A DNA stretch of 13,107 nt from an uncultured Clostridia bacterium (GTDB lineage: Bacteria; Bacillota; Clostridia; Oscillospirales; CAG-272), in assembly GCA_945949385.1 (NCBI GenBank), contig CAMFEL010000050.1:1-13107 (forward strand). Reading direction: 5' to 3'. This document shows, in pieces, positions 6,857-13,107 of the stretch (positions within the stretch are counted from its first letter, which is position 1; every line of letters begins with the position of its first letter). A program made the translations under genes and the position numbers. Under the pieces are notes generated by a model. That model worked only from the letters and a program-made list of their open reading frames with translations, was not told the DNA's origin and did not search any database.

Positions 6857-8912
6857 TTTTCTTTCCTTTTGATTTGTTTGCTTTGTTTGTTCTGTTTGCA
6901 CTGTTTGCTTTATTTACACTGTTTACGCGATTTGCGCCATTTTTCTTTTTTGCAGCATTGCCGCCGCGCCGGCTCTGCTGATTTCCGGCCGCTTTCGAGC
7001 CGTTTTTGCCCGATTTCCCGGCCGTTTTCCGACTCTCGGTCTTGCCGGTTTCCCGCACGCCGTCTTTTTTGTCCCCATAATGCCGCATAGGAGGAACAAG
7101 ACAGTCCTTGCCGTAGCCGATAAGGTCCTCTCTGCCGCATTTTTTCAAAGCCTCAATAACAAGGGCTCTGTTCTCGGGGCGGCGGTACTGAAGCAGCGCG
7201 CGCTGAAGCCGTTTTTCGTGATAGTCGGTGGGAGTATAGATTTCTTTGCCCGTAAAAGGGTCGATGCCCGTATAGTACATAACCGTAGACGCCGTTCCCG
7301 GGGTAGGGTAAAAATCCTGCACCTGCTCCGGATTCAGTCCTATCTTTTTCATATACAATGCAAGCTCCACGGCGTCCTCAAGGCGGCTGCCCGGGTGGCT
7401 TGACATAAGATAGGGCACTATATACTGCTTCAGCCCGTCCTCTTCGGTCAGTTTGTAAAACTTCTCTCTGAATCGGTCGTAAACCTTTATATCCGGCTTG
7501 CCCATAACGGACAGCACATGGGAGGTGCAGTGCTCCGGCGCAACCTTAAGCTGACCGCTGACATGGTCGCGCACAAGCTTGCGGAAAAAAGCATCGCTTT
7601 TGTCGCACAGCATATAGTCAAAGCGTATTCCGCTGCGGATAAATACCTTTTTGACTCCCGGCAGTTCCTCCACTCTTTTCAAAAGCTCAATATACTCGCT
7701 GTGATCCGCCTTTAAGTTTTTGCAGGGCGTCGGCACAAGGCATTTTCTGTTTTTGCAAACTCCGTCCCTGAGCTGCTTTTCGCAGGCGGGATAGCGAAAA
7801 TTGGCGGTGGGGCCGCCTATGTCGTGGATATATCCCTTGAAATCGGGCATCTCCGTAAGCTTTTTCGCTTCCTCCGCAACGCTTTCAATACTGCGGCTGC
7901 GCACGCTTCGTCCCTGGTGAAAGGCTATGGCGCAGAAATTGCAGGCGCCGAAGCAGCCTCGGTTATGTGTTATAGAAAACTTGACCTCCTCGATAGCGGG
8001 GATCCCTCCGTCCTTTTCGTACATAGGGTGGTAATCCCTTACAAAAGGCAAGGCATATACCGCGTCAAGCTCTTCTCTTTCAAGAGGAGGCATGGGAGGA
8101 TTCTGCACCAGCATCCTGTCGCCGTAATACTCCACAACGGCCTTTCCTCTGATGTGGTCATTGTTTTCGTACTGTATGGCATACGCCTTTGCGTACTTTT
8201 CCCTGTCCGTTTTCAGCTCGTCGTAGCTGTAGCCTACAGGCTCGCCGTTTTCGTCCTCGCCCATGGCGCAAGGGAAATTCAGCTTTTCACCGCGGCGGCA
8301 CATATATGAGGTGCCGCGCACGTCCCGTATTTTTTTCACGGGGATGCCCCGCTGCAAAAGCTGCGCAATGCGCAAAACGGACTTCTCGCCCATTCCGTAG
8401 GAAAGAATGTCGGCGCGGCTGTCCGCAAGAACGGTGCGGCGCACTTTGTTGTCCCAGTAATCGTAATGGGCACAGCGGCGAAGAGACGCTTCCAGCCCTC
8501 CGATTATTATAGGCACATCACCGTATGCCTCCCGAATGCGGTTGCAGTAGACAATGACCGCCCTGTCGGGGCGGTACCCCATGCGCCCTCCCGGGGAATA
8601 GTAATCGTAGGAGCGCTTTTTCTTTGCCGCCGTATAGTGACACACCATAGAGTCTATATTGCCGCTTGACACCAGAAAACCAAGCCTCGGTCTGCCGAAA
8701 CGCTTGAACGCCTCACAGCTTTTGTAGTCCGGCTGCGGCAGCATTGCCACCAAAAAGCCGTTTGCCTCCAGAACACGGCAAATAAGCGCGGCACCGAAGG
8801 ACGGATGATCCACATAAGCGTCGCCGCAGACATATACAAAATCCGGTGTGTCCTGTCCTCTCTCCCGCACCTCCTCGGGGGTAACGGGGAGAAACTTTAT
8901 TTCATTTCCCAT
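6843..8912 (-). CDS. ygiQ: YgiQ family radical SAM protein with Asn/Lys-rich repeat tail
   Basis: Radical S-adenosylmethionine enzyme of the UPF0313/YgiQ family; the reaction is not established. In 689 residues it has the N-terminal YgiQ region (DFVYVCGDAYVDHPSFGAALI, then GGLEASLRRCAHYDYWDNKVRR at about 138-159) and the radical SAM cluster motif CFGACNFC with Cys320, Cys324 and Cys327. The conserved SGQLKVAPEH, YFIPYLMSSHPG-like and PEQVQDFYPTPGTASTVMYYTG segments follow. Residues from about 614 on form a low-complexity basic tail rich in Lys, Asn, Gly and Ser, with an Asn every third residue near the end. Start ATG 8910-8912 has AAGGA 4-5 nt upstream. It ends inside the tex gene. The core is secure; the tail is unusual in composition. 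Confidence 0.96.
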   Translation of the reverse strand: MGNEIKFLPVTPEEVRERGQDTPDFVYVCGDAYVDHPSFGAALICRVLEANGFLVAMLPQPDYKSCEAFKRFGRPRLGFLVSSGNIDSMVCHYTAAKKKRSYDYYSPGGRMGYRPDRAVIVYCNRIREAYGDVPIIIGGLEASLRRCAHYDYWDNKVRRTVLADSRADILSYGMGEKSVLRIAQLLQRGIPVKKIRDVRGTSYMCRRGEKLNFPCAMGEDENGEPVGYSYDELKTDREKYAKAYAIQYENNDHIRGKAVVEYYGDRMLVQNPPMPPLEREELDAVYALPFVRDYHPMYEKDGGIPAIEEVKFSITHNRGCFGACNFCAIAFHQGRSVRSRSIESVAEEAKKLTEMPDFKGYIHDIGGPTANFRYPACEKQLRDGVCKNRKCLVPTPCKNLKADHSEYIELLKRVEELPGVKKVFIRSGIRFDYMLCDKSDAFFRKLVRDHVSGQLKVAPEHCTSHVLSVMGKPDIKVYDRFREKFYKLTEEDGLKQYIVPYLMSSHPGSRLEDAVELALYMKKIGLNPEQVQDFYPTPGTASTVMYYTGIDPFTGKEIYTPTDYHEKRLQRALLQYRRPENRALVIEALKKCGREDLIGYGKDCLVPPMRHYGDKKDGVRETGKTESRKTAGKSGKNGSKAAGNQQSRRGGNAAKKKNGANRVNSVNKANSANRTNKANKSKGKKNGHN
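6873..6935. repeat. 9-bp minisatellite in the ygiQ 3' end
   Basis: Seven consecutive 9-bp units on the plus strand, mostly variants of TTTGTTTGC (TTTGTTTGC, TTTGTTTGT, TCTGTTTGC, ACTGTTTGC, TTTATTTAC, ACTGTTTAC, GCGATTTGC). They encode the Asn-x-x triplets of the YgiQ tail. Unit length is a multiple of three, so copy-number change would keep the frame. Confidence 0.8.
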
Positions 8913-8973
8913 ATTTTCCTTATTTTCTTACAATTATTATATTTATATAAGCCCCTGCCGCAGTTTTGCGCAT

Positions 8974-9636
8974 TTATTCTTCCCCGTCCGTGCCGTCTTT
9001 TGCAAGGCGGTAAAATTCTTCTTTTGTCAGGAGCATATTCACCGCCGCAAGCAATGCATTGGGAGTCATATCCGGCGGCAGGCGCAGTTTGTTTGCAAGA
9101 GCGCCTCTCTTTTCCCTGCTTTTTTCGTCCCCCGTAAGTCCGCAGACGAAAAAGTCTGTTTTTGTAACAGATTCACTGCCGCGCACTCCCGTCTTTTCGG
9201 TGTCCCCCGCGCCGTCGGAGTCCCCGGGAGCACCTGAAACCTGCTTTGCCGCCTCGGGGTGTCGGGCGACAAAGTCGGTAAAGATAGCAACAAGCGTCTC
9301 CGTATCCGTACCCTCGACTCCCAGAACGCCCTCGGCAGAGGGCTCTTTTTTGCGTTTTTCCCTGCCCTGCACCCGCGGGGTATATAAATTATATATTTTT
9401 TCCGGCGGCACCGCCGACGAAATAAAGCTTCTTATGACTTTGCCCGCTCCGTCGCTGTCCGTCAGCACCACAATTCCGTCCTCCGAAAGCCTGCGTATAA
9501 GGGAAAGCCTCTCGCGGTCGCGGAACACACCGAAGCCCTCCGTAGTGATTACAGGCGCGTCCACAACGGAGGACACTTTAATTTTATCGTATTTCCCCTC
9601 CACAAGCACGGGGACACGCAGCTTTATTTTTTCCAC
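8974..9636 (-). CDS. DUF4093 Toprim-domain protein, RNase M5-like
   Basis: Small Toprim protein of the DUF4093 family, related to ribonuclease M5, the enzyme that matures 5S rRNA in Firmicutes. The 220-residue product opens directly with a Toprim domain: VPVLVEGKYDKIK with Glu13, EGFGVF at 33-38, and VVLTDSDGAG with Asp60 and Asp62. The DUF4093 C-terminal part ends in NALLAAVNMLLTKEEFY. A Gly/Ser/Asp-rich linker (about residues 145-175) is inserted before the second domain. The start is taken as GTG 9634-9636: GGGAGG lies 6 nt upstream, and the Toprim strand begins at once. This puts the start 13 bp inside holA, so translation is probably coupled. Whether it cleaves 5S precursor or has another nuclease or primase-like role cannot be read here. 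Confidence 0.88.
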   Translation of the reverse strand: MEKIKLRVPVLVEGKYDKIKVSSVVDAPVITTEGFGVFRDRERLSLIRRLSEDGIVVLTDSDGAGKVIRSFISSAVPPEKIYNLYTPRVQGREKRKKEPSAEGVLGVEGTDTETLVAIFTDFVARHPEAAKQVSGAPGDSDGAGDTEKTGVRGSESVTKTDFFVCGLTGDEKSREKRGALANKLRLPPDMTPNALLAAVNMLLTKEEFYRLAKDGTDGEE

Positions 9637-10718
9637 ACAGCGCCTCCCGAAGCCGCCTGTACTCCCGCCTGTACTCTGCGGCGCTTTGAGGGCACGGTAC
9701 ATACAAGCCTTTCAATGGCGATGTAATCCTCAAGAGAAGTGCTCTTTATACTTACATCCGCTTCACGGCACCGTCTCACCGCCGCCGCTATCTGCTCCGT
9801 GCTTCTGTCCTTAACTGCTTCAAGGTACAAGCCTGCGCGGTACGGATGCATTTTCGCCTTTTCCGCCACCGCGTTTTTGTCGCACCCCTCCGCAGCAAGA
9901 GCGGATACGGTCAGCATATCGCACAAAACTCTCGACACGGAGCCCAGCACCTTGGGTGCCTCCTCCCTGCGCTGCTTGCAGCCCTTCAGCACGGACAGGG
10001 CTTTTCGCCTGTCGCCGTCCAGTACCGCATTTGCAAGCGCAAAGCTGTCCTCCTCGTCGTTTGTCCCCGAAACGCTTGCCACGGTGTCGGAATCGATCTC
10101 CCCCTTACCGTTGGCAAGAGCGTACGCCGCCAGTTTGTCAAGCTCTCCCGACAAAGCGTACATATTCCTGCCGATACGGGCGGTAAGCAGACGGGATGCG
10201 TCGGCAGACACGGTAAGCTTGTCCTTTGCAAGCCTGCGGCCCATCCATTTTGCAAGCTCCGCAGGGCTCTGAGTGGGTATCTCCACCGGCTTGCAGACCT
10301 TTGCAAAGCTTTTGTAAAGCGCCGAGGGCTTATTTTTCTCAGGCGCTCCCGCGTCAAAACCGTCCTTCGGCGTGCATATCATAAGCACCGTGCTGTCCGG
10401 ATCAAGCGCGGAAATTATATCCGTAAGGGTCTTTTGCTCGTCTTTTGTCATGGAGGAAATGTCAGCCGTATATGCCACAAACACCCTGTCTCCGAACATG
10501 GGAACGGACATAACAGCCTCGTACAGCTCCTCTGTGCGAGGGAGGGCTTTCTCGGCGGCAATTTTTCGCACATTCCACTCCGCCGCTTCTCCCTCGCCCG
10601 CCACGAGGCTCTCCGCTTTGCCCATGTAAAAATGTTTCAGATAGTCCTCGTCGCCGTACAAAAGATATGCACCCGACAAACCGCTTTTCAGCTCCTGCCT
10701 GAACTGCGCTTCGTTCAT
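9624..10718 (-). CDS. holA: DNA polymerase III delta subunit
   Basis: Clamp-loader subunit that opens the beta sliding clamp during DNA replication. In 364 residues: an N-terminal AAA+-like domain beginning FRQELKSGLSGAYLLYGDEDYLK, the clamp-contact region with VMSVPMFGDRVFVAYTADI, middle IGRNMYALSGELDKLAAYA at about 185-205, and a C-terminal collar with HPYRAGLYLEAVKDRSTEQI. Length and order fit HolA. Start ATG 10716-10718 follows GAGGTGA with good spacing; a GTG three codons upstream (10725-10727) is a less likely alternative. The last 13 bp overlap the DUF4093 start. The C-terminal 20 residues (basic, then Ala/Gly-rich) are probably variable tail. Confidence 0.95.
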   Translation of the reverse strand: MNEAQFRQELKSGLSGAYLLYGDEDYLKHFYMGKAESLVAGEGEAAEWNVRKIAAEKALPRTEELYEAVMSVPMFGDRVFVAYTADISSMTKDEQKTLTDIISALDPDSTVLMICTPKDGFDAGAPEKNKPSALYKSFAKVCKPVEIPTQSPAELAKWMGRRLAKDKLTVSADASRLLTARIGRNMYALSGELDKLAAYALANGKGEIDSDTVASVSGTNDEEDSFALANAVLDGDRRKALSVLKGCKQRREEAPKVLGSVSRVLCDMLTVSALAAEGCDKNAVAEKAKMHPYRAGLYLEAVKDRSTEQIAAAVRRCREADVSIKSTSLEDYIAIERLVCTVPSKRRRVQAGVQAASGGAVWKK

Positions 10719-10888
10719 GCCGCTCACCTCATTTCCTCACTAAATTTATATTTTAATAATCATGACCGACGGCAAAGCCGGTGGTCCCCGCCGCGGCAGT
10801 AAGCCGCTGACGGCGGCGGGGATGAAGCCGCCGAAACTTCCTATATTTGCATATTTGCCCGGCAGCCGCAAATGCGGCGGGATACTCT

Positions 10889-11009
10889 GCCTCCCTTGTG
10901 TAAAGGGAGGTAGCACGGCGTATGCCGTGACGGAGGGATTGTCACACTACTACTTCCACAACAATCTCTCAGTCGCCTTCGGCACCGGCTCCCCTACACA
11001 GGGGAGCCT
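10889..11009. repeat. MITE-like palindromic interspersed repeat
   Basis: About 120 bp with nested inverted symmetry. The outer arms are themselves hairpins: CCTCCCTT-GTGTA-AAGGGAGG (10890-10910) and GGCTCCCC-TACACA-GGGGAGCC (10987-11008). Inside lie CACGGC-GTAT-GCCGTG (10914-10929) and the pair GAGGGATTGT (10933-10942) with ACAATCTCTC (10961-10970), one mismatch. The whole folds back on itself. I recognise the general pattern from abundant repeats in gut Clostridia; there is no transposase here, so it would be non-autonomous. Confidence 0.65.
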
Positions 11010-11049
11010 CCGCTGCGGCGGGACTGTCAGGCGGCAAAAGCCTCTTTTG

Positions 11050-11074
11050 AACCACCTCGTCAGCAGGTGGTTTT
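11050..11074 (+). terminator. Terminator-like hairpin
   Basis: AACCACCT (11050-11057) and AGGTGGTT (11065-11072), loop of 7, with TTTT at its plus-strand end. No plus-strand gene feeds it, so it may serve the minus strand weakly, after the DUF1934 gene, or be part of the repeat cluster. Confidence 0.4.
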
Positions 11075-11118
11075 CGGAAGGCCAATAATGCCCGCTGCCC
11101 GCCGCAGGGCAGGCGATG

Positions 11119-11667
11119 TCACAAACTGCAATCTGCCTTGCGCCGCTTTGCCCTCACCGTCATTTTCGTGCGCTGTGCCGTCAGACCCCGCAGCTCCACC
11201 GCATAGTCAAGCTCAAGCTCCCCGCCCTCATCTGCGGTTATGGAGTTTTTCACTTTTTTTGCAAACACACACATCTCGAGTGCGCCGTACGGCGTACCGT
11301 AAACGCTTGTATGCCTGGCCGCCTCTTTGATAACAAAAGCGGAAGCGCTCTCACCCGTTCTCGAGACCGTTACGCAGTCGGGCTCCCCCTCAAGAAAGGA
11401 TATTTCCGCCTGCGCGCCCATGCCGTCCTCCGTGTCGGGCTCGCGGTAGCGCAGAAAAACTCTGCCGTCCTCCAGAGTCAGCGTGCCGGTGCAATTCAGG
11501 GTATAGCTGTCATCCTCGGTCTCGGCTTCCGTATTTGCGGGGAAAAGCCGCCTGTCCTCAAACAGACTGCACTCCGCAAGATCCCGCTGACTTGCGGTTA
11601 TTTCAATAAAGACGTCTCCGTCCAAAGTATTATCGGTATTATCCGTATTGTATTCGCTTCGGGGCAT
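11119..11667 (-). CDS. DUF1934 domain protein (YwiB-like beta-barrel)
   Basis: Small calycin-like beta-barrel protein of the DUF1934/YwiB family, function unknown, probably cytoplasmic as no signal peptide is seen. The 182-residue product has the family pattern: VFLRYREPDTEDGMGAQAEISF (alternating strand), a VTVSRTG strand, then HTSVYGTPYGALEMCVFAKKV and the C-terminal GGELELDYAVELRGL. The DUF1934 core starts at about residue 18; the first part is Asn/Asp/Thr-rich. Start ATG 11665-11667 follows AAAGGA by 7 nt; a TTG 11 codons upstream is disfavoured. It lies 87 bp after the ThuA-like gene in the same direction, possibly cotranscribed. Confidence 0.85.
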   Translation of the reverse strand: MPRSEYNTDNTDNTLDGDVFIEITASQRDLAECSLFEDRRLFPANTEAETEDDSYTLNCTGTLTLEDGRVFLRYREPDTEDGMGAQAEISFLEGEPDCVTVSRTGESASAFVIKEAARHTSVYGTPYGALEMCVFAKKVKNSITADEGGELELDYAVELRGLTAQRTKMTVRAKRRKADCSL

Positions 11668-11703
11668 TTTACTGTCCTTTCGTCCTCTGCTCTTTTCCAA
11701 GTG

Positions 11704-11732
11704 AAAGGGCTGTCACTATGCGGCAGCCCTTT
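11704..11732. terminator. Hairpin between thuA-like and DUF1934 genes
   Basis: AAAGGGCTG (11704-11712) and CAGCCCTTT (11724-11732), a perfect 9-bp stem with an 11-nt loop. The better U-tract (TTTTGTTTTTGTC) is on the plus strand; on the minus strand it is followed by CACTTGG, so for the minus-strand genes it would act as a partial terminator or a processing hairpin. Confidence 0.5.
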
Positions 11733-11754
11733 TGTTTTTGTCTTTTGCGCCGTT

Positions 11755-12507
11755 TTACTTCTTCAGTGCGTCAAGCTCGCCGTCCGGCACAAATTCGCCG
11801 CCCAGATAAGGACAGCCGTCAAGCTCGATCTTATATCCCGTATCTGCGGGGGAAGCCCACCGTACGGCGTTTTTAAGTATTCGGCGCACATATTCGTTGT
11901 GATAGGTGGGCACCGTTTCGTGTCCGGGCTGGAAATAGAAAATCTTGCCCGCGCCGCGCTTAAAGCAGCAGCCGCCGCGGAAAACATATCCCGTTTTGTA
12001 CCAGCTCAGAAAAACGATCTCGTCGGGGTCGGGTATCTGGAAAGGCTCGGCGTAAATCTCCTCCGCTTCAAGCTTGAAGTGGGAGGGGATCCCCTTTGCA
12101 ATAGGGTGAGTGGGGTTTATGTTCCACATAACCTCGGGCACATTGTCCCCCCATGTCAGATTGCCGGTAGTGCCGATTACGGCGCGGAATACCTTGGAGT
12201 GATGGGCGGAGTGGAGGCAGATAAGCCCCATACCGCCGTATACGCGGCGGCGAATGCGCTCCACCAGAGCGTCATCCACTTCTCCGTGAGCCATGTGTCC
12301 CCACCATATAAGAACATCTGTATTATTGAGAACTTCATCGGGAAGTCCCTGCTGCGGATCGTCCAGCGCCGCCAGACGCACCTCTGTGTCCTCATCCTTT
12401 ACGGCGTCCGCCACAACGGCGTGCAAACCGTTCGGATAGATCTTCGCTACCTCAGGATTTGATTTTTCATGTCTGTATTCGTTCCAGACAGTTACTCTTA
12501 TGCTCAT
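11755..12507 (-). CDS. thuA: ThuA-like domain protein (trehalose utilisation family)
   Basis: Protein of the ThuA family, class I glutamine-amidotransferase-like fold, named for a gene needed for trehalose and related disaccharide use in rhizobia; its reaction here is unknown. The 250-residue product starts MSIRVTVWNEYRHEK and carries the family segments NTDVLIWWGHMAHGEV (about 66-81), GGMGLICLHSAHHSK (about 94-110), VMWNINPTHPIAKGIP and GAGKIFYFQPGHETVPTYHNE, which holds the conserved FxPGHE-type motif. Start ATG 12505-12507 is chosen by family alignment; its SD (AAAGGA) is 12-13 nt away, while an in-frame ATG four codons upstream touches the SD and is too close. No sugar transporter or hydrolase gene is adjacent, so substrate is open. 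Confidence 0.9.
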   Translation of the reverse strand: MSIRVTVWNEYRHEKSNPEVAKIYPNGLHAVVADAVKDEDTEVRLAALDDPQQGLPDEVLNNTDVLIWWGHMAHGEVDDALVERIRRRVYGGMGLICLHSAHHSKVFRAVIGTTGNLTWGDNVPEVMWNINPTHPIAKGIPSHFKLEAEEIYAEPFQIPDPDEIVFLSWYKTGYVFRGGCCFKRGAGKIFYFQPGHETVPTYHNEYVRRILKNAVRWASPADTGYKIELDGCPYLGGEFVPDGELDALKK

Positions 12508-12703
12508 ATTTATGACCATTCCTTTCGTTGATTTGTATCCGCCGGGCACAAACGGGGTTTGAAACAGCTCATGCGCGATTTTACGCTCGCCTTACTTTCA
12601 AACTTTTGCCTTTTTGCGTCCGTCAGTCTTTGCCGTTTGCAGCTTTGGTGTTTGTTCCGGTATTCGGAGCTTTTCCTCCGTTTTTGCGCCCGAGGGCGCT
12701 GTT
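12508..12703 (-). promoter_or_regulatory. Long 5' leader of thuA-like gene
   Basis: About 195 nt between predicted start point and ATG, with no gene. The first 40 nt form two neat hairpins: GCGCCC/GGGCGC (12686-12699) and CGGAG/CTCCG around a 6-nt loop (12665-12680). The rest is A-rich with several GCAAA stretches on the minus strand. No riboswitch class is recognised with confidence. Confidence 0.4.
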
Positions 12704-12709
12704 TGTTTC

Positions 12710-12738
12710 AGTATAGCACAGCGCCGGGCGGTTTTCAA
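12710..12738 (-). promoter_or_regulatory. Strong promoter of thuA-like gene
   Basis: Minus-strand TTGAAA (12733-12738), 17 nt, then TATACT (12710-12715), with a TGC extension just before the -10 (extended -10). This is the best-formed SigA-type promoter in the window; the start point is near 12703. Confidence 0.75.
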
Positions 12739-12920
12739 TATATTTCATGACAGAAATTTTTTGAGTGGTTTTCAAAGTCACGGATTTTAAGGTCGTATCA
12801 TTGCGGTATCATTCACATCACTCGAATAATTCGCTATGGAAGAAAAGTGACGCACGGGAGCGTTCAACAGCAGACTTACAGCTACCCACAGAAAGCAGTA
12901 ATAGCAAATTGCACATTATA

Positions 12921-13030
12921 CCGCAGGGGCGGACGGTGAAGCCGTCCGTAAAGCGATGAAGAAACACAGGAGAAAGCAAGCTTTCTCCTGCGTTTCTTCA
13001 GATGCCTGCCGCAACGCGGCACCCCTGCGG
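12921..13030. repeat. Nested inverted-repeat element forming a four-way junction
   Basis: The outer arms CCGCAGGGG (12921-12929) and CCCCTGCGG (13022-13030) are perfectly complementary. They enclose three hairpins: CGGACGG/CCGTCCG (12930-12948), a 19-bp arm with a single A/C mismatch (12958-12977 with 12980-12999) and GCCGC-AAC-GCGGC (13008-13020). Together they make a closed four-way cloverleaf. There is no protein-coding frame and no T-run at either end. It could be a palindromic mobile repeat or a structured RNA. Confidence 0.65.
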
Positions 13031-13065
13031 GAACTATTCTATATTTTCTTTGCCCTGATTAAAAG

Positions 13066-13107
13066 TTTTTTGGAGTCCTTAGAACCTTTTTCTCAAAAAA
13101 GGTTCTA
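13066..13107. repeat. Partial interspersed repeat with terminal palindrome
   Basis: TTAAAAGTTTTTTGGAG followed by TAGAACCTTTTT (13080-13091) and AAAAAGGTTCTA (13096-13107), a 12-bp perfect inverted repeat reaching the window end. This resembles a common Oscillospiraceae intergenic repeat with an AAAAGTTTTTTG lead and a mirrored A/T-run hairpin; it can act as a bidirectional terminator. It may continue past the edge. Confidence 0.5.

Larger units (their letters stand above)
10728..11118. other. Non-coding hairpin-rich interval upstream of holA
   Basis: No credible gene is visible in 391 bp. From left to right are stem-loops GACC..GGTC (10764-10786), CCCCGCCG/CGGCGGGG with an inner CGGC/GCCG (10786-10821), GCCGC/GCGGC (10865-10878), the MITE-like repeat (10889-11009), AACCACCT/AGGTGGTT (11050-11072) and CTGCCC/GGGCAG (11095-11112). 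A TATAAA on the minus strand near 10750 may be the holA -10, but its -35 (TTGCCG at 19 nt) is poorly spaced. Confidence 0.7.
12739..13107. other. Non-coding right end of window
   Basis: No convincing gene in about 370 bp. It holds a GTATCATT direct repeat (12795-12812 region), a 32-codon minus-strand open frame without an SD (12818-12916), the nested four-way structure (12921-13030) and an AT-rich palindrome at the very end. Confidence 0.65.

Noticed and set aside
6854..6901. Upstream in-frame ATG for tex adding 15 residues
   Set aside because: The extra residues are read from the ygiQ repeat; the ATG at 6854-6856 has a well-placed AAGGA and matches the Tex N-terminus.
10762..11088. 108-codon plus-strand open frame through the hairpin-rich interval
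   Set aside because: It runs through palindromic repeats, lacks an SD and gives no protein-like sequence.
11116..12462. 448-codon plus-strand open frame opposite DUF1934 and ThuA-like genes
   Set aside because: It spans two real minus-strand genes and the gap between them and contains no recognisable motif.
12560..12700. c-di-GMP-I riboswitch-like bits (GGCAAA and GGACGCAAA on the minus strand)
   Set aside because: The bits are too close together to hold the P2 tetraloop stem and no receptor stem follows, so the class does not fit.
12818..12916. Small 32-codon gene
   Set aside because: No ribosome binding site; the ATG lies inside a GGTATAATG stretch; more likely repeat DNA.
12921..13030. 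tRNA cloverleaf
   Set aside because: The outer stem is 9 bp, the middle arm about 19 bp, and no T-loop, anticodon loop or CCA is present.
1..13107. CRISPR array, phage or defence genes, integrase or transposase
   Set aside because: No regularly spaced direct repeats of array type and no such protein motifs were found in any real gene.

Overview
The window looks like chromosomal DNA from a Gram-positive gut-type Clostridia, most likely Oscillospiraceae/Ruminococcaceae. The grounds are moderate GC content, strong GGAGG-type ribosome binding sites, a lipoprotein-type solute-binding protein, DUF4093 and DUF1934 genes typical of Firmicutes, and interspersed palindromic repeats of a kind I associate with that family. 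The taxonomic call is inference. Apart from one plus-strand gene, everything reads on the minus strand.

Left part (1-4504): a branched-chain amino acid uptake locus (livK-like binding lipoprotein, then livH permease running off the left edge) is divergent from a phosphoribosyltransferase-like gene at 2633-3265. The 437-bp divergent region holds recognisable promoters on both strands and several dyads. The phosphoribosyltransferase-like gene converges, across two back-to-back terminator hairpins, on a UgpC/MsmK/MalK-type ATPase that has no transport partners nearby.

Middle part (4706-10718): a tight minus-strand series holA > DUF4093 Toprim protein > YgiQ-type radical SAM protein > tex. holA/DUF4093 overlap by 13 bp and ygiQ/tex by 14 bp, so both pairs look translationally coupled. 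This is a housekeeping block: clamp loading, probable 5S rRNA maturation or a related RNA role, a radical SAM enzyme of unknown reaction, and an RNA-binding transcription accessory factor.

Right part (10719-13107): a 391-bp non-coding stretch packed with hairpins, including a MITE-like palindromic repeat; a DUF1934 gene; a ThuA-like gene with a strong promoter and a roughly 195-nt leader; and a 370-bp non-coding end with an unusual nested four-way-junction structure and a further interspersed palindrome.

I see no defence system, CRISPR, integrase, transposase, rRNA or tRNA. Most coding content is ordinary. The points worth a second look are the non-coding structured elements, the phosphoribosyltransferase-like protein whose PRPP loop has lost its acidic pair, and the Asn-rich repeat tail of YgiQ that overlaps the tex start.
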